Source of the DNA: Pedococcus sp031456495
GTDB taxonomy: Bacteria > Actinomycetota > Actinomycetes > Actinomycetales > Dermatophilaceae
DNA: 64,000 nt
Reading direction: 5' to 3'
Assembly: GCF_031456495.1 (NCBI RefSeq)
Contig: NZ_JAVDUW010000001.1
Location: 434,001 to 498,000 of the forward strand
The translations under genes and the position numbers were made by a program. The first letter of the stretch is position 1. The number at the start of each line of letters is the position of its first letter. The notes beneath the pieces were generated by a model. The model searched no databases. It was not told the DNA's origin and saw only the letters and a list, made by a program, of their open reading frames with translations. Below, piece by piece: positions 60,496-64,000 of the stretch.

Positions 60496-60578
60496 CGTCA
60501 CGCCCCTGGCCTGCGCAAAGGCGTCCGCCGGGCGTCGCGAACATGTGCCCAGCGGGCTAACCGAGTAGCGTCGGGCGC

Positions 60579-62683
60579 GTGACTGCGACCCCCCGAGCAA
60601 CCACACCACCCACCCCCGCCGCGCCGTCCGCGGACGCCCGGGGGACGACCCGGACGGGAGCGTCGAAACCGCCGCGTTCCACCCCTCCCCAGCGACCCGT
60701 CGGCCGCATCCCGGTCCAGGACGTCCGCCCGTGCGTGGACCACGGCGCGCGACCGGCGGCCAGCGTCGTCGGTGAGGAGCTCACGGTCTCCGCCACGGTG
60801 TTCCGCGAGGGCCACGACGCGGTCAACGCCTCGGTCGTGCTCACCTCCCCCACCGGGGCCGAGACGCTCGTGCCGATGACCCTGGTCAACCCGGGGCTCA
60901 ACGCGTGGGAGGCCGTCGTCGCCCCCGCCGAGCTCGGGCTCTGGAGCTACCGGGTCGAGGGCTGGTCGGACCCCTACGCCACGTGGGACCACGACGCCTC
61001 GATCAAGGTCGCCGCGGACATCGACTCCGAGCTCATGCTCGAGGAGGGTGCCCGCGTGCTGGAGCGCGCCCTGGCCGAGGTCGAGCGCCCCGCCGCCGCA
61101 CGCACCCTGCTCGAGGACGCCGTGACCGCCCTGCGCGACACCCGGCGACCGCCGCAGGCCCGCCTCCAGGTCGGCACCGACCCCGCCGTGCGGACCGAGC
61201 TGCACGACCGCCCGCTGCGCGACTACGTGAGCCCGTCCGCCGACCTGCCGCTGCTCGTCGAGCGCGAGCGCGCGCTCTACGGCGCGTGGTACGAGATCTT
61301 CCCGCGCTCGGAGGGAGCGGTGCAGGACCCGGAGACCGGGAAGTGGACGTCCGGCACGTTGCGGACCGCCGCGAAGCGCCTCCCCGCCATCGCCGAGATG
61401 GGCTTCGACGTCGTCTACCTCACCCCGATCCACCCGATCGGCACGACGGCCCGCAAGGGCCCGAACAACACCCTCGACGCAGGCCCCGACGACCCGGGCA
61501 GCCCCTATGCCATCGGCTCGCCCGACGGCGGCCACGACGCCATCCACCCCGACCTCGGCACCTTCGAGGACTTCGACGCCTTCGTCGCGCGCGCCGAGGA
61601 GCTCGGGCTCGAGGTGGCGCTCGACATCGCGCTGCAGTGCTCCCCCGACCACCCGTACGTCACCAGCCACCCCGAGTGGTTCACGACGCGCGCGGACGGC
61701 ACCATCGCGTACGCCGAGAACCCGCCGAAGAAGTACCAGGACATCTACCCGCTCAACTTCGACAACGACCCCGCTGGCTCGTATGCCGAGGTGCGCCGGG
61801 TCATCCAGGTGTGGATCGACCACGGGGTCAAGATCTTCCGCGTCGACAACCCGCACACCAAGCCGGTCGAGTTCTGGCAGTGGCTGATCGAGGACGTCGC
61901 CCGCGAGCACCCGGAGGTCATCTGGCTCGCCGAGGCGTTCACCAAGCCGGCGATGATGCACACCCTCGGCAAGGTCGGGTTCCAGCAGTCGTACACGTAC
62001 TACGCGTGGCGCAACCAGAAGTGGGAGCTCGAGGAGTACGTCCGCGAGCTGGCCGGCGACGCGGCGGCATACATGCGCCCGTCGTTCTGGCCGACCACCC
62101 ACGACATCCTCACGCCGTACATGCAGTTCGGCGGCCCCGCCGCGTGGAAGCTGCGGGCGGCCCTGGCCGCGACGCTGGTGCCGACCTACGGCATCTATGC
62201 CGGCTACGAGCTCATCGAGCACGTGGCGCGCCCGGGCGCCGAGGAGCAGATCGACAACGAGAAGTACCAGTACAAGAACCGCCACTGGGAGGACTACGAG
62301 CCCGGCGGTCCCAAGGAGGGGCAGTCGCTGGCCGGCTACCTCGCGCGGCTCAACGAGATCCGCCGCGCGCACCCCTCGCTGCACTGGCTGCGGAACATCA
62401 CCTTCCACCACGTGGACGACGAGAACATCATGGCGTTCTCCAAGCGCCGCGTGCTGCCCGACGGCACCGAGGACGTCGTCGTGGTCGTCGCCAACCTCGA
62501 CCCGCACAGCACCCGCGAGTCGATGGTCCACCTCGACATGCCGGCCCTCGGGTTCGGCTGGCACGACACGGTCGCCGCGCACGACCTGGTCACCGACCAG
62601 TCCTGGCAGTGGCAGGAGAACGTCTACGTGAGACTGGGTCCGGAGACCGAGCCCGTGCACGTCGTCGAGATCAGGAGGTTCTG

Positions 62684-62684
<1 letters not shown>
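60579..62684 (+). CDS. glgE: Alpha-1,4-glucan:maltose-1-phosphate maltosyltransferase
   Basis: 701 residues. Adds maltose from maltose 1-phosphate to alpha-1,4-glucan (GlgE pathway). DUF3416 N-terminal (RIPVQDVRPCVDHGARPA), GH13_3 barrel: LYGAWYEIFPRSEG (start motif), nucleophile Asp 423 in FRVDNPHTK and acid Glu 452 in WLAEAFTKP; PPKKYQDIYPLNFDND is the GlgE loop. The first 40 residues are Pro/Thr-rich. GTG 60579. Its stop overlaps the treS start (TGATG). A trehalose-to-glucan step with TreS and, presumably downstream, maltokinase and GlgB. Confidence 0.96.

Positions 62685-64000
<1,316 letters not shown>

Overview
The window is about 64 kb of very GC-rich, densely packed bacterial chromosome. 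GC-ending codons dominate, there are many GTG starts and 1-4 nt stop/start overlaps, and there is one tmRNA gene with an actinobacterial tag (ANSKRTDFALAA). The gene content is typical of a free-living, heterotrophic actinobacterium: ftsEX next to prfB and smpB, SigE-family ECF sigma factor, DUF3039 protein, and the GlgE/TreS trehalose-glucan route. Codon style and tmRNA tag suggest the Intrasporangiaceae and relatives; this is an inference, not proven. I see no prophage, insertion sequence, CRISPR array, tRNA or rRNA. Apart from one decayed locus near 24.0-24.5 kb it is core chromosome.

Layout. 1-11.4 kb: end of a secreted protein, DUF3039 protein, YqgE/AlgH protein, DEAD-box helicase with a long tandem-repeat N-terminus, VanZ-like protein, LLM flavin oxidoreductase, an amino-acid permease/malic enzyme pair, methyltransferase/membrane protein pair, SIMPL protein, thioredoxin and PAP2 phosphatase. 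11.4-14.5 kb: ssrA (tmRNA), fasciclin protein, a divergent HxlR regulator/NAD(P)-binding protein pair with a palindromic operator, and a Thr/Pro-rich membrane protein. 14.5-18.3 kb: pyruvate carboxylase and CsbD. 18.3-25.7 kb: the minus-strand run prfB, ftsE, ftsX, M23 peptidase, smpB and DUF2207, interrupted by a small degraded locus. 25.7-28.6 kb: gluconate kinase and permease with a divergent FadR-type regulator. 28.7-39.5 kb: secreted hydrolase, DinB, ligA, acyl-CoA ligase, EamA transporter, MetE-like protein, YjbR protein, mnmA and cysteine desulfurase. 39.5-42.8 kb: ECF sigma factor, its putative membrane partner and a secreted subtilase. 42.9-47.7 kb: etfA/etfB, methyltransferase, ArfB and GH57 branching enzyme. 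47.7-53.2 kb: two-component system, DUF2231 protein, and a four-gene coupled operon (YbjN, enoyl-CoA hydratase, methyltransferase, hexapeptide acyltransferase). 53.2-64 kb: alpha-glucan/trehalose metabolism (glgX, glgP, glgE, treS) plus methionine aminopeptidase, LysE exporter and a YdeI-like protein.

How the genes work together. The right third converges on storage glucan: GlgX debranches, GlgP phosphorolyses, and GlgE and TreS build alpha-1,4-glucan from trehalose via maltose 1-phosphate; a three-heptad repeat in the glgP/glgE divergent promoter is a candidate maltose-type operator. ssrA, smpB, prfB and arfB together give two complete ribosome-rescue routes and one normal release factor. 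FtsEX lies beside the coiled-coil M23 peptidase it probably activates. From memory of the M. tuberculosis map, the order ligA, MetE-like, mnmA, cysteine desulfurase, etfA, etfB, methyltransferase, GH57 matches Rv3014c-Rv3031, where the last two genes belong to methylglucose lipopolysaccharide synthesis.

The most unusual signal is DNA-level. The heptamer GTATGCC (usually GTATGCCG) occurs about 42 times on the two strands, inside and between genes, and forces otherwise rare codons (TAT before GCC, GCA before TAC).
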